Of a stretch of 64,000 nt of DNA, positions 17,817 through 27,106 are shown piece after piece (positions within the stretch are counted from its first letter, which is position 1; every line of letters begins with the position of its first letter). Both the position numbers and the translations under genes were made by a program. The stretch is from Pirellulales bacterium (GTDB taxonomy: Bacteria; Planctomycetota; Planctomycetia; Pirellulales; Lacipirellulaceae). The notes under the pieces were generated by a model. It had not been told where the DNA came from. It saw only the letters and a program-made list of their open reading frames with translations, and did not search any database. The stretch is from the NCBI GenBank assembly GCA_019636345.1, contig JAHBXQ010000006.1, positions 1-64,000 of the forward strand, given 5' to 3'.

Positions 17817-19235
17817 TCATTTATCCGCCAACTCCCGCCACACCTTCTGCCTCAGATCGAGGATCGGTTCGTTGCTGCCGATGTAGCCGTTGGCGAGCAG
17901 CGAGAAGGCGAGCAGGCGGCCGGTGCGGGTTTTCAGGTAGCCGCTGATCGTCGAGACGCTTTGCATGCCGCCCGGTTTGGCGGCGATCACGACCGCGGCG
18001 TCGCCCGCTGCGGCGTCGGCCAGCTTGTAGCGCGGCAGCGAGTCGAAGAATTCCTGGCTGCGGCGATGGGTGTGCATGAACGCCAAGAGCCGCACGGCCG
18101 AGTCGGCGCTGACGAGGTTGTAGCGCGACAGGCCCGAGCCGTCGACGATGCGGAACGAGCCTGGGTCCAGCCCGGCGACGGTCGTCAGCCAGTTGGCGAT
18201 CGCGGCGGCGCCGTCGGGCCAGTCGGGCCGCTCGACGCCGCGGCGGATGGCGATTTCGTGCAGCAGCGCCTCGCCGACGGCGTTCTCGCTGACCGCCTGG
18301 AAGTGGTTGATCGCCTCGACGAGCGTCCGGCCGGAGTGGGAGAGCTCGCGCGTCGCGAGGACGACGCTTGAGGATTCGGCGGCGGTTGGGTCGTCGGCTT
18401 GTCTGGCCAGCGGCGATTTGAACTTCACGCCGCGCGATTCGAGCGCCCCTTGGAAGACCCCGGCGACCCAGGGGCCCGGGTCGTGCATTGTGAGGGCCTT
18501 CTTGGTTTCGCTTCCCCCGCTTGGCGGCGAGCGGACGACGATCGGCTCGGTGAACGGGCGGCGGGTGATCGCGATTTCGGTCGCGGCGGGGTCGGGCTCG
18601 ATCACGATCGGAGGCGAATGCGACGGCGGATCGAACACGACGTGCGGCGGACCGTCGATCCGCGGGGTCGACTTCACCGTCAACACGTTGAAGTCGAGCA
18701 TCAGCGGCGTGACGGACATGTTGTAGTAGTCGGGGTCGTCGTCCCACATCCACCCAGGGCCCTTCAGCCGCGGGGCGTAGCGGCTGTTGTCGGCGACGAC
18801 GCGGCCGCGGACCGTACGGAGCCCCCATTCGGCGACGACGCGGGTGGCGAGGGCGCGCAAGTCGGCGGCGGCGAGCATGCTGTCCCCTCCGCCGACAATC
18901 ACGAGGTTCCCCTGCAACTCGCCGTCGACGATCGGCCCGGCGGCCAGGACGTCGGTCGCGAAGCGGTGCCGCGGGTCGAACAGGTCGAACGCGCACGCGG
19001 CGGTGTAGATCTTCAGGTTCGACGCGGGGATGAACAGCCGTTCGCCGTGGCGGTCGAACAGCACGCGATTGTCGGCCAGGTCGACGACCTTAAGCGCCAC
19101 GGTCGTGCGCCGGGCCGAGGGGTGCTGGTCGAGGAGCTTGGCGAGCCGCTGCTCGAGCGGCGTCGCGGCCGTTGCCGCGCCGGCAGCGACGGCGACCGAC
19201 GCGAGATGGACGAGCACGGCGAGCAAGCGTGGCAT
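17817..19235 (-). CDS. dacB: D-alanyl-D-alanine carboxypeptidase/endopeptidase (PBP4, S13)
   Basis: 472 aa with a signal peptide (about 1-24, cleavage near ATAA). Peptidase S13 motifs: SxxK as ASNLK (Ser 72, Lys 75), SxN as SEN in 'QAVSENAVGEALL', and a third motif that reads KPGG where KTG is usual. A long insert between SxxK and SxN is typical of PBP4. It trims or cleaves peptide cross-links in the periplasm, consistent with planctomycetes having peptidoglycan. The start at 19235 has GGAG 9 bases before; an in-frame ATG at 19256 is possible. The KPG variant may change activity. Confidence 0.9.
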   Translation of the reverse strand: MPRLLAVLVHLASVAVAAGAATAATPLEQRLAKLLDQHPSARRTTVALKVVDLADNRVLFDRHGERLFIPASNLKIYTAACAFDLFDPRHRFATDVLAAGPIVDGELQGNLVIVGGGDSMLAAADLRALATRVVAEWGLRTVRGRVVADNSRYAPRLKGPGWMWDDDPDYYNMSVTPLMLDFNVLTVKSTPRIDGPPHVVFDPPSHSPPIVIEPDPAATEIAITRRPFTEPIVVRSPPSGGSETKKALTMHDPGPWVAGVFQGALESRGVKFKSPLARQADDPTAAESSSVVLATRELSHSGRTLVEAINHFQAVSENAVGEALLHEIAIRRGVERPDWPDGAAAIANWLTTVAGLDPGSFRIVDGSGLSRYNLVSADSAVRLLAFMHTHRRSQEFFDSLPRYKLADAAAGDAAVVIAAKPGGMQSVSTISGYLKTRTGRLLAFSLLANGYIGSNEPILDLRQKVWRELADK

Positions 19236-19506
19236 GCGAAGGGTCTCCGGCGGCATCGATCTTTGCGAGGCGCGTTCCGGCTTTGCGGGGCGCGTTCCGG
19301 ATCGGCGACGACGATTCGGCAGGCGGGCGCTCAATTCGCCTCGCCCATTGGGCAAAAAGCGGGGCTGACGCTGGTCGGCCCCGGGGCTCGCCACTTATCA
19401 TGGAAGACTCGGCGGCGGCGGGGCAAGACGCCCGCTGCACGCAATCGCGTCTGCTTTTCATCTTCTTGCGTTGTTCGGCGAGCCACGTGCTTCGCGGGGG
19501 CCTGCG

Positions 19507-20937
19507 ATGTTGAATCGACGAGACTGTCTGAAATGGTCGGCGGCGGGGTTCGGGCTCTTGGCCTCGGGGCGGGCGCCGGCGGCTGCAGCCAACGATCGCA
19601 TTCGGCTGGGAATCATCGGCCTGGGATGGCGCGGGAACGAGTTGCTTGACATGTTCCTTCGCGAGAGCGGCGCCGAGATTCGCTGGCTGGTCGACGTCGA
19701 CCGCGAGCGCGTCGACGAAGCCGGCAAGAAGGCGCCCCAGGCCAGCCGCTCGCAGAATCTCGCCGACGTGATCGAGAGCGACGACGTTGATGCGGTCGTC
19801 ATCGCCACGTGCAACCATTGGCATTGCTTGGCGGCGGTTCGCGCAATCGCCGCAGGAAAGGACGTGTACGTCGAGAAGCCGCTGGGACAGAACGTGTGGG
19901 AGGGCCGGCAAGTCGTCGCCGCGGCCCGCAAGCACGATCGGATCGTCCAGTTGGGGACGCAGCAACGGTCCGACCCGATGCAGCGGGGGATCCGCGAGTT
20001 CCTGCACGAGGAGCAGGCGCTGGGGAAGATTCTGGGGGTCGAGGTCTGCCGCTACGGCGTGCGACCGTCGATTGGCAAGCAGGACGCCCCGCTCAAGCCG
20101 GCGGCGTCGGTCGACTTCGACCGGTGGCTGGGGCCGGCGCAGGATCTGCCGATTTATCGGCCGAACCTGCACTACGATTGGCATTGGAGCTGGAACACGG
20201 GCAACGGCGAGATGGGCAACTGGGGGGTTCATCTGGTCGACGACGTGCTGAACGTCGTCCTGCGCGACTCGCTCGCGCTGCCCCGATCGGTGCAGGCCGG
20301 CGGCGGGCGATTGACATGGAACGATGCGGGGGAGACTCCGAACGTTCACTTCGCCCGATTTGACGCGGGCGAATTTCCCGTCGTGTTCGGGCTGAGCAAT
20401 CTGCCGGAGAAGCCGGGCGCCCGCGGCGCGCTGAAACGCCACGGCGTCGAGAGCGGGTACATTGTCTCTTGCGAAGGGGGGCGGTACTGCGGTTGGCGCG
20501 GAGGGGGGGTGGCTGTCGACGCCCGGGGGAAGGAACTCCGCAAGTTCCGCGGGACGAGCGGCGCCCAAGAGCACGTGCACAATTTTCTCGAAGCCGTCCG
20601 GACGCGCGATCGCGGCTTGCTCAACGCCGAGGTCGCCATCGGCGACTCGTCGACGAACTGGTGCCACATGGCCAACCTCGCCTATCGCTCCGGCGTCGCG
20701 GGCGGGGGGAGCAAGGTCGACGGAGACGACCCCGCATGGCACGGGATGTTGGGGGCGCTTGGGGATCATCTGCAGGCGCACGGCATCGGCCTTGGCGACG
20801 AGCAATTGCGGGCAAGCGGCGTGCTGACGATCGCCGCGGACGACGCCGCATTCGCGGGGCCGAACGCCGAGGTCGCCAACAGCTTGCTGCAACGTGAATA
20901 TCGCGCGGGGTACGAGTTTCCCACAGAGACGGCTTGA
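19507..20937 (+). CDS. Gfo/Idh/MocA family oxidoreductase, Tat-exported
   Basis: 476 aa. The N-terminus MLNRRDCLKWSAAGFG is a twin-arginine signal. An NAD(P)-binding Rossmann domain (IRLGIIGLGWRGNE, then 'WLVDVDRE') is followed by 'DAVVIATCNHWH' and EKPLGQN, the conserved Lys motif of the family, and then the alpha/beta substrate domain ('DWHWSWNTGNGEMGNWGVH'). Exported members with tightly bound NAD are abundant in planctomycetes and oxidise or rearrange sugars. The specific sugar is unknown. It leads a run of sugar-catabolic genes on the same strand. The gap to the next gene is 228 bp. Confidence 0.92.
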   Translation: MLNRRDCLKWSAAGFGLLASGRAPAAAANDRIRLGIIGLGWRGNELLDMFLRESGAEIRWLVDVDRERVDEAGKKAPQASRSQNLADVIESDDVDAVVIATCNHWHCLAAVRAIAAGKDVYVEKPLGQNVWEGRQVVAAARKHDRIVQLGTQQRSDPMQRGIREFLHEEQALGKILGVEVCRYGVRPSIGKQDAPLKPAASVDFDRWLGPAQDLPIYRPNLHYDWHWSWNTGNGEMGNWGVHLVDDVLNVVLRDSLALPRSVQAGGGRLTWNDAGETPNVHFARFDAGEFPVVFGLSNLPEKPGARGALKRHGVESGYIVSCEGGRYCGWRGGGVAVDARGKELRKFRGTSGAQEHVHNFLEAVRTRDRGLLNAEVAIGDSSTNWCHMANLAYRSGVAGGGSKVDGDDPAWHGMLGALGDHLQAHGIGLGDEQLRASGVLTIAADDAAFAGPNAEVANSLLQREYRAGYEFPTETA

Positions 20938-21001
20938 GGTTGTCGGGGTGAACTGGGAACGCTGATTCTTGAAAAGAGGACTGGCTCGCGAACCAAACTA
21001 G

Positions 21002-21031
21002 GCGCTCATAAACGTTGCGTTCCGTGAGCGC
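21002..21031 (+). terminator. Possible terminator hairpin after the Gfo/Idh/MocA gene
   Basis: GCGCTCA (21002-21008) pairs with TGAGCGC (21025-21031) across a 16-nt loop, 65 bp after the stop. Only a weak T run (ATTTTC) follows after a gap, so Rho-independent function is doubtful. Confidence 0.25.
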
Positions 21032-21165
21032 GCCTGTTCCCTATTTTCACTCAACGGCATCGCGGCAAGCTCGGGGCTTGTTCCTCTTGGACCGCTCGGA
21101 CCTCAGCCCTTCGACGTTGTCCTCGAACCTTTAGAACCCTCACTCCATTCCCCCATCGCCCGTCC

Positions 21166-22608
21166 ATGTCCTACCGTCGCGTCGCCACGTTGAAAACCGC
21201 CGCGGAGTTTCGGGCCCATTTGGCCTCGATTGGCGCCGAGATGCCGCTCGACGACGACATGGGCGATCCGGCCGCGTCGCCGTTGGCGGCGACGATCGAG
21301 GCCGACGGCCGGACGATCGGCAACAGGTTCTGCATTTTGCCGATGGAAGGGTGGGACGGCACGCCCGACGGTCGGCCGACCGAGTACACGATCCGGCGGT
21401 GGGAAAACTTCGGCCGTAGCGGCGCCAAGCTCATTTGGGGGGGCGAGGCGGTGGCCGTCGAACACAGCGGCCGAGCCAATCCCAATCAACTGCTGATCAA
21501 CGACCAGACCGTCGGCGACCTCGCCCGCTTGCGCGAGCGGTTGACGGCGGTCCACAAAGACCAGTTCGAAACGACCGACGATCTGTACGTCGGCCTGCAG
21601 TTGACCCACTCCGGACGGTTTGCGCGGCCGAACGACAAGAAGCGGCTCGAGCCGGTCGTCATGTATCGGCATCCGGTGCTCGACCGGAAGTTTCACATGG
21701 AGGACTCGCTCCATGTGCTCACGGACGACGAAATCGACGCCCTGATCGACAAGTTTCTCGTCGCGGCCAAGCTGGCCTACTCGGCGGGGTTCGAGTTCGT
21801 CGACGTCAAGCATTGTCACGGCTATCTCGGGCACGAGATGCTCAGCGCGTTCGACCGCCCGGGCAAGTACGGCGGGTCGCTGGAGAACCGCACGCGGTTT
21901 ATGCGGACCGTAATCGAGCGGATCGCGACGGAGGTTCCGGGGCTGAAGTCGGTGGTGCGGATTAGCGCATTCGACTGGAGTCCCTTCGAACCGGGACCGG
22001 ACCCGGACCGCACCGGACAGCCCTGCGTCCCGGTCGGCGAGCCGTATCGGTGCGCCTTCGGCGGAGACGGCACGCCGCTGGGGATCGACCTCGCCGAGCC
22101 TGCGGCCGTGCTCAAGATGCTAAGCGAGTTGGGCGTGAAGCTGGTGTGCGTCTCGGTCGGCAGCCCGTACTACAATCCGCATATCCAGCGGCCGGCGCTA
22201 TTCCCGCCGTCGGACGGGTATCAGCCCCCCGAGGACCCGCTGGTCGGCGTGGCGCGGCAGATCGCAGTAACCGCGGAGCTCAAACGCCGGCAGCCCGATT
22301 TGGCGATCGTCGGTTCGGGCTACACCTACCTCCAGGAGTGGCTGCCGAACGTGGGGCAGGCGGCGGTGCGAGCCGGGATGGTCGACTCCGTCGGCCTGGG
22401 GCGAATGGTGTTGTCGTACCCCGAACTGCCCGCCGACACGCTCGCCGGCCGGACGCTGGTCCGCAAAAAGGTCTGCCGCACCTTCAGCGATTGCACGACC
22501 GCCCCCCGCAACGGCCTGATCTCGGGCTGTTACCCTCTCGACCCGTACTACGGCAAGTTGCCGGAGGACGCGGAGCTCAAGGCGATCAAGCGGGAGAGCG
22601 GGGGCTGA
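21166..22608 (+). CDS. NADH:flavin oxidoreductase (Old Yellow Enzyme-like)
   Basis: 480 aa FMN TIM-barrel protein. '[12 protein letters not shown]' and [15 protein letters not shown] with '[11 protein letters not shown]' are OYE landmarks (active-site His pair and phosphate/substrate loops). '[13 protein letters not shown]' forms the FMN phosphate loop, and the C-terminal cysteines ('CRTFSDCTT') resemble the Fe-S or flavin edge of the family. Unlike the 2,4-dienoyl-CoA reductases it has no second FAD/NAD domain. It would reduce an activated C=C bond or act in sugar or aromatic metabolism; the substrate is unknown. It lies between the Gfo/Idh/MocA and GH88-like genes. Confidence 0.88.
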   Translation: MSYRRVATLKTAAEFRAHLASIGAEMPLDDDMGDPAASPLAATIEADGRTIGNRFCILPMEGWDGTPDGRPTEYTIRRWENFGRSGAKLIWGGEAVAVEHSGRANPNQLLINDQTVGDLARLRERLTAVHKDQFETTDDLYVGLQLTHSGRFARPNDKKRLEPVVMYRHPVLDRKFHMEDSLHVLTDDEIDALIDKFLVAAKLAYSAGFEFVDVKHCHGYLGHEMLSAFDRPGKYGGSLENRTRFMRTVIERIATEVPGLKSVVRISAFDWSPFEPGPDPDRTGQPCVPVGEPYRCAFGGDGTPLGIDLAEPAAVLKMLSELGVKLVCVSVGSPYYNPHIQRPALFPPSDGYQPPEDPLVGVARQIAVTAELKRRQPDLAIVGSGYTYLQEWLPNVGQAAVRAGMVDSVGLGRMVLSYPELPADTLAGRTLVRKKVCRTFSDCTTAPRNGLISGCYPLDPYYGKLPEDAELKAIKRESGG

Positions 22609-22684
22609 TTGGCGACTGGCGACCGATTGTTGCTGTCCCCCCCGCCCCCAACCCCTTCCCCACAACACCTGACCGACTTGTCCC

Positions 22685-24082
22685 ATGATCGCTCTCGACC
22701 CGCAGCTTGCTCCTCAAACGTTGTTGCCGCAGATCGAGCGGATGTGGGAATTGTCCGGGGCAAAGATCGATGCGATCGCCGCGTCGTCGTCGGCTCGCGG
22801 CGGGAAGACTCCCGTGTTTACCGTGGCAGGAAAATACCAGCCGCAGGGGTGGACCGAGTGGACCCAAGGGTTTGAGTTCGGCTCGGCCCTGCTGCAGTTC
22901 GACGCGACCCGGGACGAGCGGTTTCTGGAATTCGGCCGCACGGCGACGATCGAGTTGATGGCCCCGCACGTGACCCACTTCGGGGTTCACGACCATGGGT
23001 TCAACAACGTGAGCACCTACGGCGCCCTGTTGCGACTGATGAACGAAAGGGTGCTCCCCGAAGATCCTTGGCAACGACAATTCTACGTCATGGCCCTCAA
23101 GGCGAGCGGCTCCGTGCAGGCCGCACGGTGGTCGACCACGGCTGCCGGCGGGGGCTACATTTACTCGTTCAACGGTCCCCATTCGTTGTTCGTCGACACG
23201 ATTCGGTCTTGCCGGGCGCTGGCGTGGGCTCACCAGTTGGGGCACGCGGCGATGGGCGAACGGGACGAGCGCATGTGCCTGCTGGGACGGTTGGTGCAGC
23301 ACGCCCAGGCGACCGCACGGTTCAATGTGTGGTACGGCACGGGACGCGACGCCTACGACCTGCGCGGCCGGACCGCGCACGAGGCGATCTTCAATCGCAA
23401 CAACGGGGACTTCCGCTGCCCGTCGTCGCAGCAGGGATACTCGCCGTTTTCGACGTGGACGCGCGGACTGGCGTGGGCGATGGTCGGATTCGCCGAGGAG
23501 TTGGAGTGGCTCGCCACGCGCAGCGACGAGGAACTGGCGCCGTACGGAGGCCGAGCCGAGATCGAGAGCGAGTTCCTCGACGCGGCGACCGCGACATGCG
23601 ACTTCTACATCGAGCAGACTCCGGTGTGCGGCGTGCCGTACTGGGACACGGGGGCGCCGGGGTTGGCGAAGTTGGGGGACTATCTCGATCGCCCCGCGGA
23701 ACCGCTCAACGACCACGAGCCGGTCGACAGCTCCGCCGCGGCAATCGGCGCTCAGGGATTGCTGCGCCTGGCCAGCGTACTGGACCGTCGCGGGACAGCA
23801 GGGGGCGACCGGTATCGTTCCGCGGGGCTCGCTGTGCTGCGCACCTTGCTCGCCGAGCCGTACCTGTCGACCGATCCCGAACACGAAGGGCTGCTGCTGC
23901 ACACGATTTATCACCGCCCGAACGGCTGGGATTTCATTCCGCCGGGCCGCGCGATCCCCAGCGGCGAGGCATGCATGTGGGGCGACTACCACTTGCGCGA
24001 GCTGGCGCTGTACGTCCAGCGGCTGGCTCGCGACGAGACCTACTACACGTTCTTTGGACCGACGAGCTGCGGCAGCGCTTAG
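22685..24082 (+). CDS. GH88-like glycoside hydrolase (unsaturated glucuronyl hydrolase type)
   Basis: 465 aa, an (alpha/alpha)6-barrel protein without a signal peptide. Family landmarks are 'FGVHDHGFNNVSTYG' (HD, catalytic Asp region of unsaturated glucuronyl hydrolases), 'YSPFSTWTRGLAWAM', EPVDSSAAAIGAQGLL and 'SGEACMWGDYHLRELAL'. The family removes 4,5-unsaturated uronic acids from oligosaccharides produced by polysaccharide lyases. The absence of an export signal suggests cytosolic processing of imported oligosaccharides. Downstream SDR, KDPG aldolase and sugar kinase genes match the fate of the released uronate. Start ATG 22685. Confidence 0.82.
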   Translation: MIALDPQLAPQTLLPQIERMWELSGAKIDAIAASSSARGGKTPVFTVAGKYQPQGWTEWTQGFEFGSALLQFDATRDERFLEFGRTATIELMAPHVTHFGVHDHGFNNVSTYGALLRLMNERVLPEDPWQRQFYVMALKASGSVQAARWSTTAAGGGYIYSFNGPHSLFVDTIRSCRALAWAHQLGHAAMGERDERMCLLGRLVQHAQATARFNVWYGTGRDAYDLRGRTAHEAIFNRNNGDFRCPSSQQGYSPFSTWTRGLAWAMVGFAEELEWLATRSDEELAPYGGRAEIESEFLDAATATCDFYIEQTPVCGVPYWDTGAPGLAKLGDYLDRPAEPLNDHEPVDSSAAAIGAQGLLRLASVLDRRGTAGGDRYRSAGLAVLRTLLAEPYLSTDPEHEGLLLHTIYHRPNGWDFIPPGRAIPSGEACMWGDYHLRELALYVQRLARDETYYTFFGPTSCGSA

Positions 24083-24296
24083 GGACAACCGCGGAGCACA
24101 GGATCCAAATGGCCGCAAAAAGCGGACAATCCGCCTCGGCCCCGAGAATGAGGCTTGGTTGTTGTTTGCGTCGGCCTGATCGCCTCATTGTTCCGCACGA
24201 GCTGGCACGAATCGTGTCGCTGCCCCGCTAACGCAAACGACTTTCGTCAACCGAGCTTCGCATGTCGATATCCACGCCCCAGCAGGAGCAACATTC

Positions 24297-25079
24297 ATGA
24301 CCGTTTCGCATGCTCCTGTCGCACTGGTGACCGGCGGCAGTCGGGGAATCGGGTTCGGGGTGGCTCGCGAACTTGCTGTGAGCGGGTTCGCGCTGGCGAT
24401 CAACGGTCGCCGGCCTGCGGACGACGTCGCCGCGGCGCTCGACGAACTGCGCAGCGTCGGCGTCGAGGCAGAGTACTTTGCGGCCGACGTCGGACGGTTG
24501 GACGATCATGGTCCGCTGGTGGAGGCGATTCGCGAGCGGTTCAGACGGCTCGACGTGCTGGTGAACAACGCCGGCGTCGCCCCCGAAGTGCGGGCCGACC
24601 TGCTGGAAGCCGAGCCGGCGAGTTTCGATCGACTGGTGACGATCAATTTGCGCGGCCCGTACTTTCTGACCCAACGGGTCGCGCGGTGGATGATCGAGCA
24701 GCGGGCCGAGGACGCCTCGCGTCGGCCGGCCGTCGTCAACGTCTCGTCGATCAGCGCCGCCGTGGCGTCGACCAATCGCGGCGACTACTGTATCAGCAAG
24801 GCGGGGGTCGCCATGGCGACGCGGCTGTGGGCGGCGCGACTGGCCGAGTTCGGCATCGGGGTGTACGAAGTCCGCCCGGGAGTGATTCGCACCGACATGA
24901 CCGCCGCAGTGACGGAGAAGTACGATCGGCTAATCGCCGAGGGACTTACCGTCGAGCCGCGGTGGGGAGAGCCGGCCGACGTCGGCCGCGCCGTGGCGAT
25001 GCTCTGTCGCGGCGAGTTGACCTACGCCACAGGCGCCGTGCTTGTGGTCGACGGCGGGCTGACGCTGCCGCGGTTGTGA
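24297..25079 (+). CDS. SDR-family oxidoreductase (FabG-like)
   Basis: 260 aa classical SDR with an intact site: TGGSRGIG, NNAG, Ser in NVSSIS and YCISK. 'RPGVIRTDMT' and a C-terminal 'VVDGGLTLPRL' are typical. It would oxidise or reduce a sugar acid or keto acid with NAD(P). In context with GH88-like, KDPG aldolase and kinase genes, a KduD-like or uronate/ketosugar dehydrogenase role is likelier than fatty acid synthesis. That is inference; the sequence alone resembles generic FabG-like enzymes. ATG at 24297. A 214-bp gap precedes it. Confidence 0.88.
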   Translation: MTVSHAPVALVTGGSRGIGFGVARELAVSGFALAINGRRPADDVAAALDELRSVGVEAEYFAADVGRLDDHGPLVEAIRERFRRLDVLVNNAGVAPEVRADLLEAEPASFDRLVTINLRGPYFLTQRVARWMIEQRAEDASRRPAVVNVSSISAAVASTNRGDYCISKAGVAMATRLWAARLAEFGIGVYEVRPGVIRTDMTAAVTEKYDRLIAEGLTVEPRWGEPADVGRAVAMLCRGELTYATGAVLVVDGGLTLPRL

Positions 25080-25142
25080 CATTGCGTGCCGGCATACGGC
25101 GGACGGTTTCAATTCCACGACAGATTGCGATACGCGGTTGCC

Positions 25143-25781
25143 ATGTCTGACTCGCCGATAGAACAACTCGCGCGGCATCGGCTTGTGCCGGTCATCGCTT
25201 TGGACGACGCGGCCGACGCCGAGCCGCTGGCAGCGGCGCTGGTCGCCGGCGGGTTGCCGGTGGCCGAGGTGACGTTTCGCACGACCGCGGCGGCCGAGTC
25301 GATCCGGAGGATGGCGGCCCGGGGAGATCTCTTGATCGGGGCCGGGACGGTGCTCACGCCGCAGCAGGTCGACGAGGCCCAGTCCGCCGGGGCCTCGTTT
25401 CTGGTGTCGCCGGGACTCAATCCGCGCGTCGTCCAACACGCCCGGTCGGTCGGATTGCCGATCGTGCCTGGGGTCTGCACGCCGTCGGACGTCGAGCGGG
25501 CGCTCGACCTGGGCGTCACGACGCTGAAGTTCTTTCCTGCCGAGTCGTTCGGCGGGCTGGGGACGCTCAAGGCGATTGCCGCCCCCTACGGCGGCGTACG
25601 GTTCGTGCCGACCGGCGGCATCGGGCCCGAGAATCTCGCCGCCTATCTGGCGTTCAAGTCGGTCGTGGCGTGCGGGGGGAGCTGGATGGTCAAGCCGTCG
25701 CTGTACGCCGCCGGAGATTTCGCTTCCGTCGAGAACGCCGTTCGCGAGGCCGTGGCTCTGGTTCAATCGTGCCGTTCATGA
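25143..25781 (+). CDS. eda: 2-dehydro-3-deoxyphosphogluconate aldolase (KDPG/KHG aldolase)
   Basis: 212 aa class I aldolase. VAEVTFRTTAA carries the catalytic Glu, GAGTVLTPQQVDEA and 'SPGLNP' are conserved, and TTLKFFPAES carries the Schiff-base Lys. 'PTGGIGPENLAAYLA' binds phosphate. It splits KDPG into pyruvate and glyceraldehyde 3-phosphate. The ATG at 25143 was chosen because the upstream in-frame ATG at 25086 adds 19 unconserved residues. It is followed 13 bp later by the sugar kinase, so the two probably form an operon that takes 3-deoxy-2-keto-gluconate to central metabolism. Confidence 0.93.
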   Translation: MSDSPIEQLARHRLVPVIALDDAADAEPLAAALVAGGLPVAEVTFRTTAAAESIRRMAARGDLLIGAGTVLTPQQVDEAQSAGASFLVSPGLNPRVVQHARSVGLPIVPGVCTPSDVERALDLGVTTLKFFPAESFGGLGTLKAIAAPYGGVRFVPTGGIGPENLAAYLAFKSVVACGGSWMVKPSLYAAGDFASVENAVREAVALVQSCRS

Positions 25782-25794
25782 GGAGGTTGGGGCG

Positions 25795-26898
25795 ATGCCC
25801 GTAGTGACGACGCGACCCGCGGCCGACTGCCGCTTCGATTTGGTTTCGCTGGGCGAGGTGATGCTCCGACTCGATCCGGGCGAGGGACGCGTGCGGACCG
25901 CCCGGACGTTTCGCGCCTGGGAAGGGGGAGGCGAGTACAACGTGGCCCGCGGTCTGCGCCGCTGCTTCGGCAAGCGGACGGCGATCGTCACTGCGCTGGC
26001 CGACAACGACGTGGGCCGGTTGATCGAGGATCTCATGTTGCAGGGGGGCGTCGACCTGTCGCATGTGAAGTGGGTCCCCTACGACGGCGTCGGCCGAGAG
26101 GTGCGAAACGGCCTCAACTTCACCGAACGGGGTTTCGGCGTTCGCGGGGCCGCGGGATGTTCGGATCGCGGGCTCACGGCGACGTCGCAGCTAAAACCGG
26201 GCGACGTCGACTGGCGGCGGTTGTTCGCCGATGAAGGGGTCCGGTGGCTCCACACCGGCGGCATCTTCGCGGCCCTGTCCTCCTCGACCGCGGAAGTGGC
26301 CGAGGAAGCGCTCCGGGCGGCAAAGGAGCACGGCGTCGTCACGTCGTACGACCTCAACTATCGCCCTTCGCTGTGGAAGAGCATCGGCGGCCAAGAGCAG
26401 GCCCAACGCGTGAATCGCCGCCTGGCGCCGCTGGTGGACGTGATGCTGGGGAACGAGGAGGATTTCACCGCATGCCTGGGGCTGAAGGTCGACGGCGTCG
26501 ACCAGCAGCGGCTCGCCGAATTGCCGATCGACGCATACAAGCGAATGATCGTCGGCGCCGTGGCCGCGTACCCGAACTTTCAGGCGATTGCCACGACGCT
26601 GCGGTCGGTGAAATCGGCGACGGTGAACGACTGGGGAGCGATCAGTTGGTGCAACGGTGCGTTCTACGAAGCGACCCATCGGCCGGGGCTGGAGATCCTG
26701 GACCGCGTCGGCGGGGGAGACAGCTTCGCTTCGGGGTTCATCTACGGGCTCATGGAACTTGATTCGCCCCAGCAAGCCGTCGAGTACGGAGCCGCCCACG
26801 GGGCGCTGGCGATGACCACCCCCGGCGATACCTCGATGGCCTCGTTGACCGAGGTCGAGAAGCTGGTGAAGAATCTTGGGGCCCGCGTCGAGCGGTAG
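25795..26898 (+). CDS. PfkB-family sugar kinase, probable 2-keto-3-deoxygluconate kinase
   Basis: 367 aa ribokinase-fold enzyme. 'SLGEVMLRLDPG' at the N-terminus, GGGEYNVARGL (the GGxxxN substrate/dimer motif), and 'RVGGGDSFASGFIYG' with the catalytic Asp of the C-terminal GAGD-type motif. It has a perfect AGGAGG 8 bases before ATG 25795, the best ribosome-binding site in the region. Close coupling to KDPG aldolase indicates it phosphorylates 2-keto-3-deoxygluconate; fructokinase-like alternatives cannot be excluded. It ends the uronate run. Confidence 0.88.
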   Translation: MPVVTTRPAADCRFDLVSLGEVMLRLDPGEGRVRTARTFRAWEGGGEYNVARGLRRCFGKRTAIVTALADNDVGRLIEDLMLQGGVDLSHVKWVPYDGVGREVRNGLNFTERGFGVRGAAGCSDRGLTATSQLKPGDVDWRRLFADEGVRWLHTGGIFAALSSSTAEVAEEALRAAKEHGVVTSYDLNYRPSLWKSIGGQEQAQRVNRRLAPLVDVMLGNEEDFTACLGLKVDGVDQQRLAELPIDAYKRMIVGAVAAYPNFQAIATTLRSVKSATVNDWGAISWCNGAFYEATHRPGLEILDRVGGGDSFASGFIYGLMELDSPQQAVEYGAAHGALAMTTPGDTSMASLTEVEKLVKNLGARVER

Positions 26899-27106
26899 GA
26901 TCGCGGTTTCCTCCATCGCTAGATTTACCGGGCCTCTTGGCGTCGCCCCGCAGCCCCGAAATCCCGGCGATCCGTGCCATCCGGAATCGAGAAGCGGCAA
27001 TGCCGACGGCATCTTGAGGCGGAATTCGGTGCTCGCTGGGGTAGCCCTTCTTGGCGGCGCCGTTTATCGTGAATTGCCTTGCCGGCGTTCCAGCCCCGCC
27101 ACGATC

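Noticed and set aside
19090..20892. 600-codon minus-strand frame opposite the Gfo/Idh/MocA gene
   Set aside because: Pure shadow of a strongly recognisable plus-strand gene; no domain seen.
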